Shown in pieces: positions 1 to 7,516 of a stretch of DNA of 64,000 bases. Origin of the DNA: Paracoccus shandongensis (lineage in GTDB: Bacteria; Pseudomonadota; Alphaproteobacteria; Rhodobacterales; Rhodobacteraceae); the NCBI RefSeq assembly GCF_017315735.1, contig NZ_JAFLRK010000008.1, forward strand, positions 60,837 through 124,836, read 5' to 3'. Every line of letters starts with the position of its first letter. Positions within the stretch are counted from its first letter, which is position 1. The position numbers were made by a program, and so were the translations under genes. The notes beneath the pieces are model-generated. The model was not told the origin of the DNA. It was given only the letters and a program-made list of their open reading frames with translations, and made no database searches.

Positions 1-716
1 GCGCAAGTCATGCAGTTGCCAATCTCGGCAATCAGTTCCTCGAACGCATAAGCCTTGCGGTCGGTGAAGCGGCCAAGCCGGTCAAGGCGGCTCTTGTGGC
101 CGGTCCAATGCGTGGCCTCATGGGCGAGCGTGGCATAAAATCCAGCGGCGCTGTGGAAGGTCGCAATCGGCGGCATGTGGATGAAGTCCTCGGCGGGGTT
201 GTAGAAGGCTTGCGGCTCGTCGCTGGTGCGAATGTCCGCGCCGGTCGCCGCAAAGAAAGCGTCAAGGGCGGGGTCGGCCTCGGTGCCAAGGTCATGGGCA
301 GGCTCGGCGGGGGTGCCGTAGTATTCTGCGGGCAAGCCGTCGATCTGCTCGGCGTTAAAGACGCGATAGGCTTTCAGGTAGGGCAGGCGGCGTTCCTCGC
401 CCGTTTCCGCGTCCTCGCGTTCAAAGGTGCCGTATTTGACAACGGTTGACGATTTCTCGCCCTTGCGGACCTGTCCGCCTGCCTCTTGGGCCTGCTTGTA
501 GGTGAACCAACGGGCGGCGCGGTAGCCTTTGGCATCGGCGGCAAGCCACAACATCAGGACGTTGATGCCGGAATAGGGTTCGCCGTTGCTGCGCAGCGGG
601 AAGGGTGCGCCGCCCTTGTCGCCGGTCCACGGCTTGCGCCATGCCGGAGTACCCGCCTCAATGCTGGCAATGATGCTGTCGGTGACGTGGGCGTAGAGGT
701 CGAACGTGTCAGCCAT
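1..716 (-). CDS. ardC: ArdC-type antirestriction protein (N-terminal part, runs off window)
   Basis: Reading the minus strand from ATG at 716 gives an uninterrupted frame to the window edge, so the C-terminus is missing. The N-terminal third (MADTFDLYAHVTDSII, then PWTG, then GINVLMLWLAA and GYRAARWFTYKQA) matches the ArdC ssDNA-binding domain. A zincin motif HEATH (within LAHEATHWTG) and the following YAFEELIAEIG block match the metallopeptidase half. ArdC proteins of conjugative plasmids bind ssDNA and protect incoming DNA from restriction. The start is preceded by AAGGAGG at 8 nt, which sits at the end of a ~515 bp element repeated upstream of the DUF3768 gene. Product family is clear; only the end of the gene is unknown. 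Confidence 0.85.
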   Translation of the reverse strand, partial: MADTFDLYAHVTDSIIASIEAGTPAWRKPWTGDKGGAPFPLRSNGEPYSGINVLMLWLAADAKGYRAARWFTYKQAQEAGGQVRKGEKSSTVVKYGTFEREDAETGEERRLPYLKAYRVFNAEQIDGLPAEYYGTPAEPAHDLGTEADPALDAFFAATGADIRTSDEPQAFYNPAEDFIHMPPIATFHSAAGFYATLAHEATHWTGHKSRLDRLGRFTDRKAYAFEELIAEIGNCMTC

Positions 717-720
717 GTGT

Positions 721-1235
721 GGCCTCCTTGTGGTGCTGCCCTTTGCCGGTCTGGTGCCGGATGATCGGGCGGGGTTTCTGGCGAGGAAGCGCGAAGCGCG
801 CGCCTCTCCTGAAACCCTGCCTCCCGGCGAGGGCAGGAGGGGGACCCAGGCAAGGCTGTCCGTAGGGGCGAAGGGGAGGGGGATCACCCGGCCTGCACGG
901 AGCCGCAGGCGGAGGAAGGCCGGGGAAACCCTTTCGCCCCGTCAAGCGGACGGCCTTGCGTGGGGGAACCGGCGGTTCCCATGAACGGACACGCGCCCTT
1001 CGCGCGTGGCCCCACAAAGGGCCGGGGCGTTCGGCTCGACCGAATCCCCCGGCCAGGCGCGGTCCCGCGCCTTTGCCGCGATCACCGCGCCTCGCGCGGG
1101 GCTCTCTCCATCATCATCGGGGCCGCAGCTATCCAGCCTGCCGCCCGCTTCGAGGCGGCGGGCCTCGCAGGGCGGCGAGCGGAACGCGCCCATCAAAGAG
1201 CGAAGGGAAGCGAGCCGCCTTGTGGGAAGGTTCGG
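721..1235 (-). repeat. 515-bp leader repeat, copy A (upstream of ardC)
   Basis: This stretch is repeated at 4726-5240 in the same orientation with only scattered differences, including small compensating indels, by eye about 95% identical. Copy A ends at the Shine-Dalgarno sequence of ardC, copy B at that of the DUF3768 gene, so it behaves as a shared 5-prime leader for two unrelated minus-strand genes. It is rich in hairpins: GGAACC-N3-GGTTCC, a TTCGG/CCGAA stem inside a GGCCGGGG/CCCCGGCC stem, and GCCGCC/GGCGGC. Loops of the last two differ between copies while the stems stay paired. No convincing gene is seen inside; open frames here lack start signals and recognisable domains. Confidence 0.8.
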
Positions 1236-1314
1236 CCCCTGTCACCCGCCCGGCTTTATGCCAAGGTCAGGCTAGCGACGCTTTGAGCCCAATGCCGCCA
1301 TTCGTCTTTTTTAA

Positions 1315-1926
1315 TCAGCTCTGCCGCACGCCCTCAGTAGCCAGCTTCATCCCGAGCGCTGCGAAGGACGCGGCGAAGGCACGGCGCAACCAATTCATCG
1401 CTCGTTCGCTTTGCAACAGACGCTGACGTCCTGTTGCTGCAACAGCGACGTAGCCCATAAACACCGCGAAGGTCATGACAGAGAATCCTAAGCCGAGTTC
1501 AACCAGCAGGCCGACCGGGCTGCCGACCGGCACGAACTGGGGGATGAACGCCATGAAGAACAGAGGGAGCTTTGGATTCAGGATGTTTAGCAGGATGCCA
1601 CGCCAAACTAGCCTGCCGGGCGGCACCGGCGCGGACGGACGCACCGACAACCCACCTCGGTCGTTCAGGACGGCCCAAGCCATCCAGACTAGATAGGCTA
1701 CGCCTGCGAACTTGATGGTCTGAAACAGCACGGCGCTGGTGTGCAGAACGGCGGCCAGACCAACCATGGCAACAATCAGATGGATAATCGTCGCAACAGT
1801 GCAGCCAGTTGCAGCCCAGAACCCTGCCCGGACACCGCCGCCGAGAGTTGACGAAAGCGTATAGACGACGCCGATTCCCGGTGAGAGACAGATAATGAAC
1901 GCAGTCAGCAGATATTCGAGGCTCAT
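1315..1926 (-). CDS. LysE/RhtB family amino-acid exporter
   Basis: 203-residue inner-membrane protein with about six hydrophobic segments. It shows the LysE/RhtB family signature near the N-terminus (SLEYLLTAFIICLSPGIGVVYTLS) and the ILNPKLPLFFMAFIPQF block in the middle, both typical of this exporter family, which expels amino acids or derivatives by proton antiport. ATG at 1926 is chosen because GGAGA lies 8 nt upstream; an in-frame TTG at 1941 lies before that site. The substrate cannot be told from sequence. It stands alone, with a 200 bp intergenic repeat behind its start. Confidence 0.85.
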   Translation of the reverse strand: MSLEYLLTAFIICLSPGIGVVYTLSSTLGGGVRAGFWAATGCTVATIIHLIVAMVGLAAVLHTSAVLFQTIKFAGVAYLVWMAWAVLNDRGGLSVRPSAPVPPGRLVWRGILLNILNPKLPLFFMAFIPQFVPVGSPVGLLVELGLGFSVMTFAVFMGYVAVAATGRQRLLQSERAMNWLRRAFAASFAALGMKLATEGVRQS

Positions 1927-2038
1927 AGTTCTGGTCTCCAAATGCGTCGAGGATTGCGTGAATTCTATCGTTCAGAATGTTGCGCGTAAACTTGGCGACC
2001 GTCAGCTCTGTCCGCAAAGCTGACGCCTGTCCCATGCA

Positions 2039-2237
2039 CCCCGCAAGCGATCGCAACCCGCAGGGCCGAGACTGGACCCGTAAACCGACTATTGCGGCCC
2101 CGTACAGGCTGGCTCGGGACGAGACGGACGGCGCGGGACAAGCCGCAAAGGAGGGGCAGGGGTTCAGGCTCGGGGCGAAGGCCGGCGCCAGCCGGACGCA
2201 GCCTGGCGCGGTCCCGGCCAGAGGCCGGGATGCGGCT
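2039..2237. repeat. ~200-bp intergenic repeat, copy A
   Basis: About 199 bp that recurs at 5669-5870 in the same orientation with roughly 85% identity by eye. Common landmarks are CCCCGCAAGCGATCG near one end, GGCTCGGGACGAGACGGACG in the middle and a hairpin near the other end (CCCGGCC-AGA-GGCCGGG here, CCCGACC-AAA-GGACGGG in copy B). Copy A touches the stop codon of the 2236-2670 gene. No coding frame with a start signal is seen in it. The nature of the element is unknown; it could be a miniature mobile element or a structured untranslated element. Confidence 0.7.
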
Positions 2238-2670
2238 AGAACAATTTTCTGATGTTGCGGACGCCCTTGCCTGATCCTGTGGGCTTCACGCGCAGATGCG
2301 ATGACAGTCCCAACAGGCCGGTTTTCAGCAATCTCGGCTGGGCATTTGCGCCCTTCATCAGAACCTCGTGGATCATGCCGGTGTTGCGTTCCGCCTCGAC
2401 CCTGAACACGTCACAAATATCATCGCCGGGGTCCAGGATTGCCCAGAGATCGTATTCTTCATTCTTGACGCAGGACACCATGTAGGCCGCCATGACATCG
2501 GCGGCCCAGTTTATGACAGGATTTGGCGCGATCCCTCTTTTCCTTGCCTCGGCCATGCAGAAGTTCTTTGCGGCCTTAAAGGCATTGGACACATCACGGG
2601 GGCAATCCGATATTCCGCCAGTATCGCGAATATCCTCGATCCAGTTTGTGTAAATCACTTGATAGATCAT
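2236..2670 (-). CDS. hypothetical plasmid protein
   Basis: 144-residue soluble protein from ATG 2670 (MIYQVIYTNWIEDIRD), preceded by AGGGA about 6 nt upstream. Codon use is like the neighbours and the product is well mixed in charge, with a basic C-terminal tail (RVKPTGSGKGVRNIRKLF). I recognise no domain. The middle (INWAADVMAAYMVSCVKNEEYDLWAILDPGDDICDVF) looks like a folded alpha/beta unit. Neighbours are plasmid maintenance genes, so an accessory plasmid function is a guess only. Confidence 0.55.
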   Translation of the reverse strand: MIYQVIYTNWIEDIRDTGGISDCPRDVSNAFKAAKNFCMAEARKRGIAPNPVINWAADVMAAYMVSCVKNEEYDLWAILDPGDDICDVFRVEAERNTGMIHEVLMKGANAQPRLLKTGLLGLSSHLRVKPTGSGKGVRNIRKLF

Positions 2671-3389
2671 CTGCCATCCCTGACCTGAAGGCCGCCCAAG
2701 GCTCGAACCTTGCCCGAAGCATACCCTCGCAGCCCTTCGCCACAACACCCGGTATGATGCGTCTGTTTCAGGACCATGCCCGCCACGATTGAAGCCCGCC
2801 GTCAGATGGGCCAGGACGCCGCCAGGCGTCCTTGTTCTTCCGCTCGGCCCTCAGGGCAAGTGGTTGCTTTGGCGTCTCGGGCAAACTGCCGGGGCGCAGA
2901 CAACCACGACCCCACCCTGGCGCACTCATCAATGGGGAAACCGGACCATTCCAAAACGATCTGTGGTTGTTCAATGCTTTAGAAGATCAATCTAAAAGAG
3001 AAGCAGAAATCCGCTTCATCGACGTAAGCGCGGCGCCAGCCGCGCTTTCCTTGTCCGCGCAGCGGTTCCGCGCGAACAGCGCGGGGCCGTGGCGGCGGGG
3101 CATTGTCCTGCCGCTACGGCCAACCTTGGGGAGCTGCGCCTGGACAAAAGAAAAGGCCCTGCGTGATGCAGGGCCAGTGCTATCCTCACCACAAAGATAT
3201 GAGTATGCAACTCAGCCGGGGGCCGATACGGCTGGTGCAAGTCTTCGGTACCACTAACAGGCTTACTGTTCTAGCGACTGAACCGATTATTCCATCAGGT
3301 CAGGGCCATCTTGTCGGGCTGCGGGCGGATACCTGCGCGGCCTCGCAGAGGGCAGGCAGGGCGTTCGCGCCCTGCCGCCGTGGTTCACG
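2671..3389. other. 719-bp stretch without a confident gene
   Basis: Several overlapping open frames exist on both strands, but none has a good ribosome site together with recognisable content, and they are Arg/Pro/Ala-rich as expected for chance frames in GC-rich DNA. The only clear structure is the hairpin with T-run listed separately at 3145-3175, which would end minus-strand transcription entering from the gene at 3390-3749. Confidence 0.5.
3145..3175 (-). terminator. rho-independent terminator, minus strand
   Basis: An 8-bp perfect hairpin GGCCCTGC / GCAGGGCC with a 5-nt loop (3155-3175). Read on the minus strand it is followed by TTTTCTTTTG, the classic intrinsic terminator form. The nearest upstream minus-strand gene is the hypothetical at 3390-3749, leaving about 215 nt that would be a long 3-prime untranslated region or a separate small RNA. 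Confidence 0.75.
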
Positions 3390-3749
3390 TCATGCCTTCG
3401 GGCGGCGATCAAGGCGGAACCGGACAAGCCAGGATGGCCCGAGCCGGTTGCGCAGCCCATAAAGGACGGGAATGGCACTGGCGTTCATCCATTGCTTTTG
3501 CAGTTCGGCCTTCCAGCACCGGCCATGCTCGGCCGCAAAGGCCCGCAAGGCTTCCCATTCCTCGGCCGTCAAGCCGTCACCGGGATCGGCGCTGTCACCG
3601 GCCTTTTCCCCGATGATCCGCTGCAATTCCTCCCGTCCGGCATCGAGCATGGCGCGGGCTTCAAGATGGGCAAAGGGTTTCCAGAACCGGGCGCGGGCTT
3701 CCGGGGTCTGCTCGATCCCGGCGATGCGTTCGAGGTCTCCGATGGTCAC
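3390..3749 (-). CDS. hypothetical plasmid protein
   Basis: 119 residues from GTG 3749, chosen because GCAGGAG lies 8 nt upstream; the frame is open further upstream but without a ribosome site. The product is mostly helical and charged (VTIGDLERIAGIEQTPEARARFWKPF at the start, LTAEEWEALRAFAAEH in the middle) with no domain I can name. It lies in a row of small minus-strand genes (3803-3934, 4079-4189, 4309-4722) typical of Rhodobacteraceae plasmids and may be cotranscribed with them. Confidence 0.55.
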   Translation of the reverse strand: MTIGDLERIAGIEQTPEARARFWKPFAHLEARAMLDAGREELQRIIGEKAGDSADPGDGLTAEEWEALRAFAAEHGRCWKAELQKQWMNASAIPVLYGLRNRLGPSWLVRFRLDRRPKA

Positions 3750-3802
3750 GACACAATCTCCTGCGGGGTGAAGGGGTGGGGCGCTTGCGCCCCACCGTTT
3801 GG

Positions 3803-3934
3803 TCACTTCATGCCTTCGGGAAGCCATGCCGCGATCTTCGCGGCCTGTTCCTCGGTGACGGCAAGGGCGCTGCGCAGATCCCCGTCGCCCCGGAACAAGG
3901 CTTCAAGCCGCTCGGCCTTCTCGCCTTTCTTCAT
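3803..3934 (-). CDS. small hypothetical protein
   Basis: 43-residue frame from ATG 3934 (MKKGEKAERLEALF...) to TGA at 3803. A TTG 36 nt upstream (3970) would give 55 residues. The peptide is amphipathic and helical, ends WLPEGMK, and has plausible codon use. No domain recognised. It is called because it fills the gap between two other small minus-strand genes of the same cluster; confidence is limited by its size. Confidence 0.45.
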   Translation of the reverse strand: MKKGEKAERLEALFRGDGDLRSALAVTEEQAAKIAAWLPEGMK

Positions 3935-4078
3935 CTTGGCGAAGGTGGTTGCGGAAGGGGACCAGTTCAACCGGGCTGTTAATCTGTTCGTAAATCACGG
4001 GTCGTATCCTTGTTGTGTGGTGAGTTCTTCTGTTAGGGATGCCCTGCCCTCATTGCCCTGGGGGCAGGGCGGGCTTTG

Positions 4079-4189
4079 TCAAAGTGCGCCGTGCTGGATC
4101 AGGAAGCGGCGGCCGATACCGAAGGTGTCGCCCTTCCTGACAAGCGCCCAGGCCTCTGCGAGGCGGCGCTGCAAGGTTTCTCTGCTCAT
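4079..4189 (-). CDS. small hypothetical protein
   Basis: 36 residues from ATG 4189 (MSRETLQRRLAEAWALVRKG...) to TGA, with a purine-rich AAGGGGGTG upstream of the start. Basic and helical, ending FLIQHGAL. Function unknown. It lies just downstream of the DUF3768 gene on the same strand. Confidence 0.45.
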   Translation of the reverse strand: MSRETLQRRLAEAWALVRKGDTFGIGRRFLIQHGAL

Positions 4190-4308
4190 ACATTCACCCC
4201 CTTTCCGGGTTGCGGGTTGGTGGGGGACGTTGGGCGTCCCTCCCGGTTGGCCTGCTCGAAAGGCCAGCCTCGGCGCGGGAACGGAGCCACCCCGCGCCGA
4301 TCTCGGGG

Positions 4309-4722
4309 TTAGTGTTCGGAGGGCAGGTAGAGCGTCAGGACGCGGCGCGTCTGCTCGGGGTCAGTGGCGCACTCGGGCATGGTCGCCCCGTAGGTGTAGG
4401 CGGCGTCGTAAAGGTCGATCTTCCAGAAGATCGCCACGCCATGCGCCTCGACCCGGCCAAAGGAATGATCCTCCCAAGGGTCATTGTCCTCGGTCCAGTC
4501 CGTGAAGCTGATAACCGCGTTCATCAGCGCGGCTTGGGTCCGCTCGGGAATGGCGAGGAAGCCCGGCGTGGCGACGGTGCGGCCTTTCAGATGCTGGCCG
4601 CGCCAGAGGGCCGCAAAGCCCAGGGCACGACGGAAGGCATCGTTCTGTTCCGCGATCATCAGCCGCAGCATGTGGTCGCGGGCCTGCTCGGTGGGGGTAT
4701 CGGTTTCGAGTGCTTGAGCCAT
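4309..4722 (-). CDS. DUF3768 domain-containing protein
   Basis: 137 residues. The block FTDWTEDNDPWEDHSFG followed by IFWKIDLYDAAYTYG is the hallmark of DUF3768, a family common on alphaproteobacterial plasmids and of unknown function. The N-terminal 60 residues are helical (ARDHMLRLMIAEQNDAFRRAL). AAGGAGG lies just upstream of the ATG inside the repeated 515-bp leader. Its sharing of that leader with ardC suggests common regulation, perhaps during plasmid transfer; this is inference. Confidence 0.8.
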   Translation of the reverse strand: MAQALETDTPTEQARDHMLRLMIAEQNDAFRRALGFAALWRGQHLKGRTVATPGFLAIPERTQAALMNAVISFTDWTEDNDPWEDHSFGRVEAHGVAIFWKIDLYDAAYTYGATMPECATDPEQTRRVLTLYLPSEH

Positions 4723-4725
4723 TCC

Positions 4726-5240
4726 GGCCTCCTTGTGGTGCTGCCCTTTGCCGGTCTGGTGCCGGATGATCGGGCGGGGTTTCTGGCGAGGACCGCGAAG
4801 CGGCGCCTCTCCTGAAACCCTGCCTCCCGGCGAGGGCAGGAGGGGGACCCAGGCAAGGTTGGACGTCAGGGGCGAAGGGGAGGGGGATCACCCGGCCTGC
4901 ACGGAGCCAAAGGCGGAGGAAGGCCGGGGAAACCCCTTCGCCCCGTCAAGCGGACGGCCTTGCGTGGGGGAACCGGCGGTTCCCATGAACGGACAGGCGC
5001 CCTTCGCGCGTGGCCCCACAAAGGGCAGGGGCGTTCGGCTTGTCCGAATCCCCCGGCCAGGCGCGGTCCCGCGCCTTTGCCGCGATCACCGCGCCTCGCG
5101 CGGGGATCTCTCCATCATCTTTCCCGCTCAAAGCTATCCAGCCTGCCGCCCCTCTACAGGCGGCGGGCCTTGCAGGGCGGCGAGCTGGACGCGCCCATCA
5201 AAGAGCGAAGGGAAGCGAGCCGTCTTGTGGGAAGGTTCGG
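4726..5240 (-). repeat. 515-bp leader repeat, copy B (upstream of DUF3768 gene)
   Basis: Second copy of the element at 721-1235, same orientation, again ending with AAGGAGGCC a few nt before a minus-strand start codon. Stems are retained while loops vary, for example GCCGCC-CCTCTACA-GGCGGC here against GCCGCC-CGCTTCGA-GGCGGC in copy A. The whole span 4723-5332 holds no other gene I can support. Confidence 0.8.
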
Positions 5241-5332
5241 CGGGATTGTGCCAACCTAAAGGATCAGGGGAGGAAAATTATGCATACGACTTTTGTCGTG
5301 CTAGGATCGCTCTGTGCAAAGGAGGGTGTGAC

Positions 5333-5494
5333 ATGTTCCATTCGCCCGAGCAGCACGACATCCGTTGGTCGGACCCTAAAACCGAAACGGAGATGTCAGA
5401 CGATGAGGTCAGGCAAGTGTTCGACGCCTTGGTCGCAAAGCTCAACGAAGAAGAGCGATCAGCGTCAGATAAGCGGTACGTCAGTTCGATATGA
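5333..5494 (+). CDS. small hypothetical protein
   Basis: 53 residues from ATG 5333 (MFHSPEQHDIRWSDPKTETE...) with AAAGGAGGG about 8 nt upstream, an unusually strong site for this window. Acidic, hydrophilic, probably helical in the middle (EVRQVFDALVAKLNEEE). No family recognised. It lies between copy B of each of the two repeats. Confidence 0.55.
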   Translation: MFHSPEQHDIRWSDPKTETEMSDDEVRQVFDALVAKLNEEERSASDKRYVSSI

Positions 5495-5996
5495 AAGTCC
5501 CCCCTCGCTGTCCGCGCGAGGGTCTTGTGCAATGGTTTGATCGGATCACCCTATCGCCCAGTTGACCACAGGCTGTGCGCTCGATCCCTGTGGTCTCGCT
5601 TACAGCCTGCTTCGGCCTCCCGCCTCCACTCCCAAGGTCGTTCTGGCACGAGGCTGGACAACCGGGCTCCCCGCAAGCGATCGACACCCGAAGGGCCGAG
5701 ACTGGGCCGCTGGACCAACTATTGCGGCCCCGCAAAGGCTGGCTCGGGACGAGACGGACGGCGCGGGAAAAGCCGCAAAGGAGGGGCAGGGGTCCAGGCT
5801 CGGGGCTAAGGCCGGCGCAAGCCGGGCGCAGCCTGGAGCGCGATCCCGACCAAAGGACGGGATGCGGCCTGAAACTTGATCCCACATGAGCACTTGAAAT
5901 GTGTACACAGAAAGTATACCTATCAATTAATGGCTCGCAGAGGCCGAAAGCTTTCATCAAGCAGACCATGGGGGACGACGATCAAAATGGTACCTT
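5495..5996. other. 502-bp intergenic stretch: repeat copy B and brnT promoter region
   Basis: Contains the ~200-bp repeat copy B (5669-5870) and then an AT-richer segment before brnT. In that segment TTGAAA (5894) and TATACC (5915) are possible but poorly spaced promoter hexamers, and the short palindromes GTGTACAC and GTATAC could be sites for BrnA autoregulation. No gene was found. Confidence 0.45.
5669..5870. repeat. ~200-bp intergenic repeat, copy B
   Basis: Direct-repeat partner of 2039-2237. The match is strongest over the central GGCTCGGGACGAGACGGACG part and over the terminal hairpin region. It sits between a small hypothetical gene and the BrnTA module. Confidence 0.7.
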
Positions 5997-6266
5997 ATGG
6001 AAATCGAATACGATGAGGCAAAGCGCCAAGCCAACATCAAGAAGCATGGAGTTGATCTGCTCTTTGGAGCGTTGATCTTTGAAGGGCCGACCTTCGAGGT
6101 TCCGTCTCCCCGAAACGGGGAAGATCGTGTTCTTGCAGTCGGGCTTGTGGATGGCGAGGTTTTTGTAACCGTCTATGTCAAACGAGGTAACGCGATCCGT
6201 CTCATTTCGACCCGAAAAGGAGGCCGTCGTGACAGACAAAGATATGAAGAAGCTCTCTCTGGCTGA
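5997..6266 (+). CDS. brnT: BrnT family toxin (type II toxin-antitoxin)
   Basis: 89 residues. The N-terminal EYDEAKRQANIKKHGVDL matches the BrnT start (E-x-D-x-x-K-x-x-x-N-x-x-K-H-G), and the C-terminal RLISTRKGGRRDRQRYEEA matches the conserved basic strand-helix of the family. BrnT folds like RelE and acts as an RNase that stops translation. Length is normal and the key residues appear intact. The antitoxin gene brnA begins within its 3-prime end, 38 bp before the stop. The ATG at 5997 has only a weak ribosome site but gives the family-length product. Confidence 0.88.
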   Translation: MEIEYDEAKRQANIKKHGVDLLFGALIFEGPTFEVPSPRNGEDRVLAVGLVDGEVFVTVYVKRGNAIRLISTRKGGRRDRQRYEEALSG

Positions 6267-6522
6267 TGTGCGCGCACTGAAGAACGCGGGCAAGCTGCAC
6301 ATTGATCCTACCCCCCCCGAAGTCGACCTTCCCGACGACTTCTGGAAGCATGCTGAACGCGTTGAACGTGAGACGAAGAAGTCAGTTCACCTGCGCCTTG
6401 AACCCGAAGTGTTTCGTTTTTTCCAGGAAGAGACACAAGGGAAAGGCCACATCAAACGCATGCAGGATGTTCTTGCTGCCTATGTGAAAGCAAAAAAGAC
6501 AGAAGGTAGCCCGGCTGCATAG
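6229..6522 (+). CDS. brnA: BrnA family antitoxin
   Basis: 97 residues from GTG 6229, chosen because AAAAGGAGG stands 6 nt upstream, inside brnT; the longer frame from 6175 lacks such a site. BrnA proteins carry a C-terminal ribbon-helix-helix fold; here SVHLRLEPEVFRFFQEE..GHIKRMQDVLAAYVKA fits it. The N-terminal VDLPDDFWKHAE is a typical linker that wraps the toxin. Expected to neutralise BrnT and repress the pair. Translational overlap with brnT is normal for the family. Confidence 0.88.
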   Translation: MTDKDMKKLSLADVRALKNAGKLHIDPTPPEVDLPDDFWKHAERVERETKKSVHLRLEPEVFRFFQEETQGKGHIKRMQDVLAAYVKAKKTEGSPAA

Positions 6523-6546
6523 ATCACTTGGGCTGTTCTTCACGCT

Positions 6547-7230
6547 CTACACCTGCACAGTCGGCAATTCGCTGATCCTGGTGGTGTAGCGGGGCGAGCG
6601 GTGATCGGCGCGCAAGCGCCATTCACCGGCGAAGCCCTCGCGCGCCAGCACCATCGTCTTTTTGCCAAAGCGGTCGTTGATCGCATCGAGCGCATCCGTC
6701 AGGCGCGCATCGCGCGGCCGGTCAGGCTGGAACAGCATGGCCGGCCGGTCGGCCTCGGGCAGCAGGTCATCGAGGATCACGCCCGCCTTGGTATAGCGTA
6801 TCCGTCCGGTGTGCCTGCCCTGACGGTGAAAGCCGGCGCTTGATAATGTCCATGGTTGATAATGGACATCTTGAGGCACTCGATGGCGGGCACGAAGGGG
6901 CAGAAGAAGCGGTTTTGGTCTGAAGCCGGGGTCGGCCAGGTTCAAGGCCAAAAGGTACTTCCAGTCGATCCGCGCTCGAACCGCCTCGGCCGCTTGGCGA
7001 TCCGAAAGGCCCTCGCGGAACTGCATCAGCGTGACTAGGGCCAGCCGCCATGGCGCGTAGGCGGGCTGGCCCAGGGCTGGGTAGAGGTCACCGAAGTCAG
7101 CGTCATCAAACAATGGACCCAGCCGGTCGCGCAGAAGCAGGTAGGGATTGCCCTGCGGGAATGCCGCACGAGCTACAATCTCTGTCTGCGCAGGAATGGA
7201 CGGCGCAGGGCGATGGGGGCGCAAGGACAT
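6547..7230 (-). pseudogene. fused remnant: IS1182-type transposase N-terminus joined to UmuC C-terminus
   Basis: The single open frame is a chimera. Residues 1 to about 103 (MSLRPHRPAPSIPAQTE ... FREGLSDRQAAEAVRARIDWKYLLALNL) match the start of IS1182-family transposases. From about residue 135 on, the sequence (IRYTKAGVILDDLLP ... DALDAINDRFGKKTM ... DHRSPRYTTRISELPTV) is the DUF4113 tail of the UmuC subunit of DNA polymerase V. The bridge of about 30 residues matches neither well. An insertion into umuC followed by deletion would give this. Neither enzyme can be functional; whether the frame is translated is unknown. Confidence 0.8.
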
Positions 7231-7516
7231 GGGAGCTACTCCTACCAGAGGCGCCTGTTTAACGCTCCATCGCCCGCAGGTTCCGACTTCGCCAACAGTG
7301 TCCGACCGTTTTCTTTACCTCGTTCTCGGCAGCAGACAGGGACGTATCTGGCGCTTGTTCCACCTGGTGATGGAGTTCATCCTCGACAACGGCGCGAAGA
7401 GCCCAGAGCCGACTGTAGAGCAGCTCCTATGGGCTTCTATCGAAAACCTCTGCCCGGGTTGAACGGCGCTGTCTCTTGCGGCAGTTTGGTGCGGAAGACC
7501 AGATTAGGGATCATCC

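Noticed and set aside
3492..4505. 337-codon open frame on the plus strand
   Set aside because: Overlaps four minus-strand genes, one of them a clear DUF3768 protein, and is Arg/Pro/Ser-rich with no motif.
721..5240. Two copies of a protein gene inside the 515-bp repeats
   Set aside because: Plus-strand frames at 956-1426 and 4960-5259 are open in both copies only because the DNA is duplicated; they lack ribosome sites and a domain.
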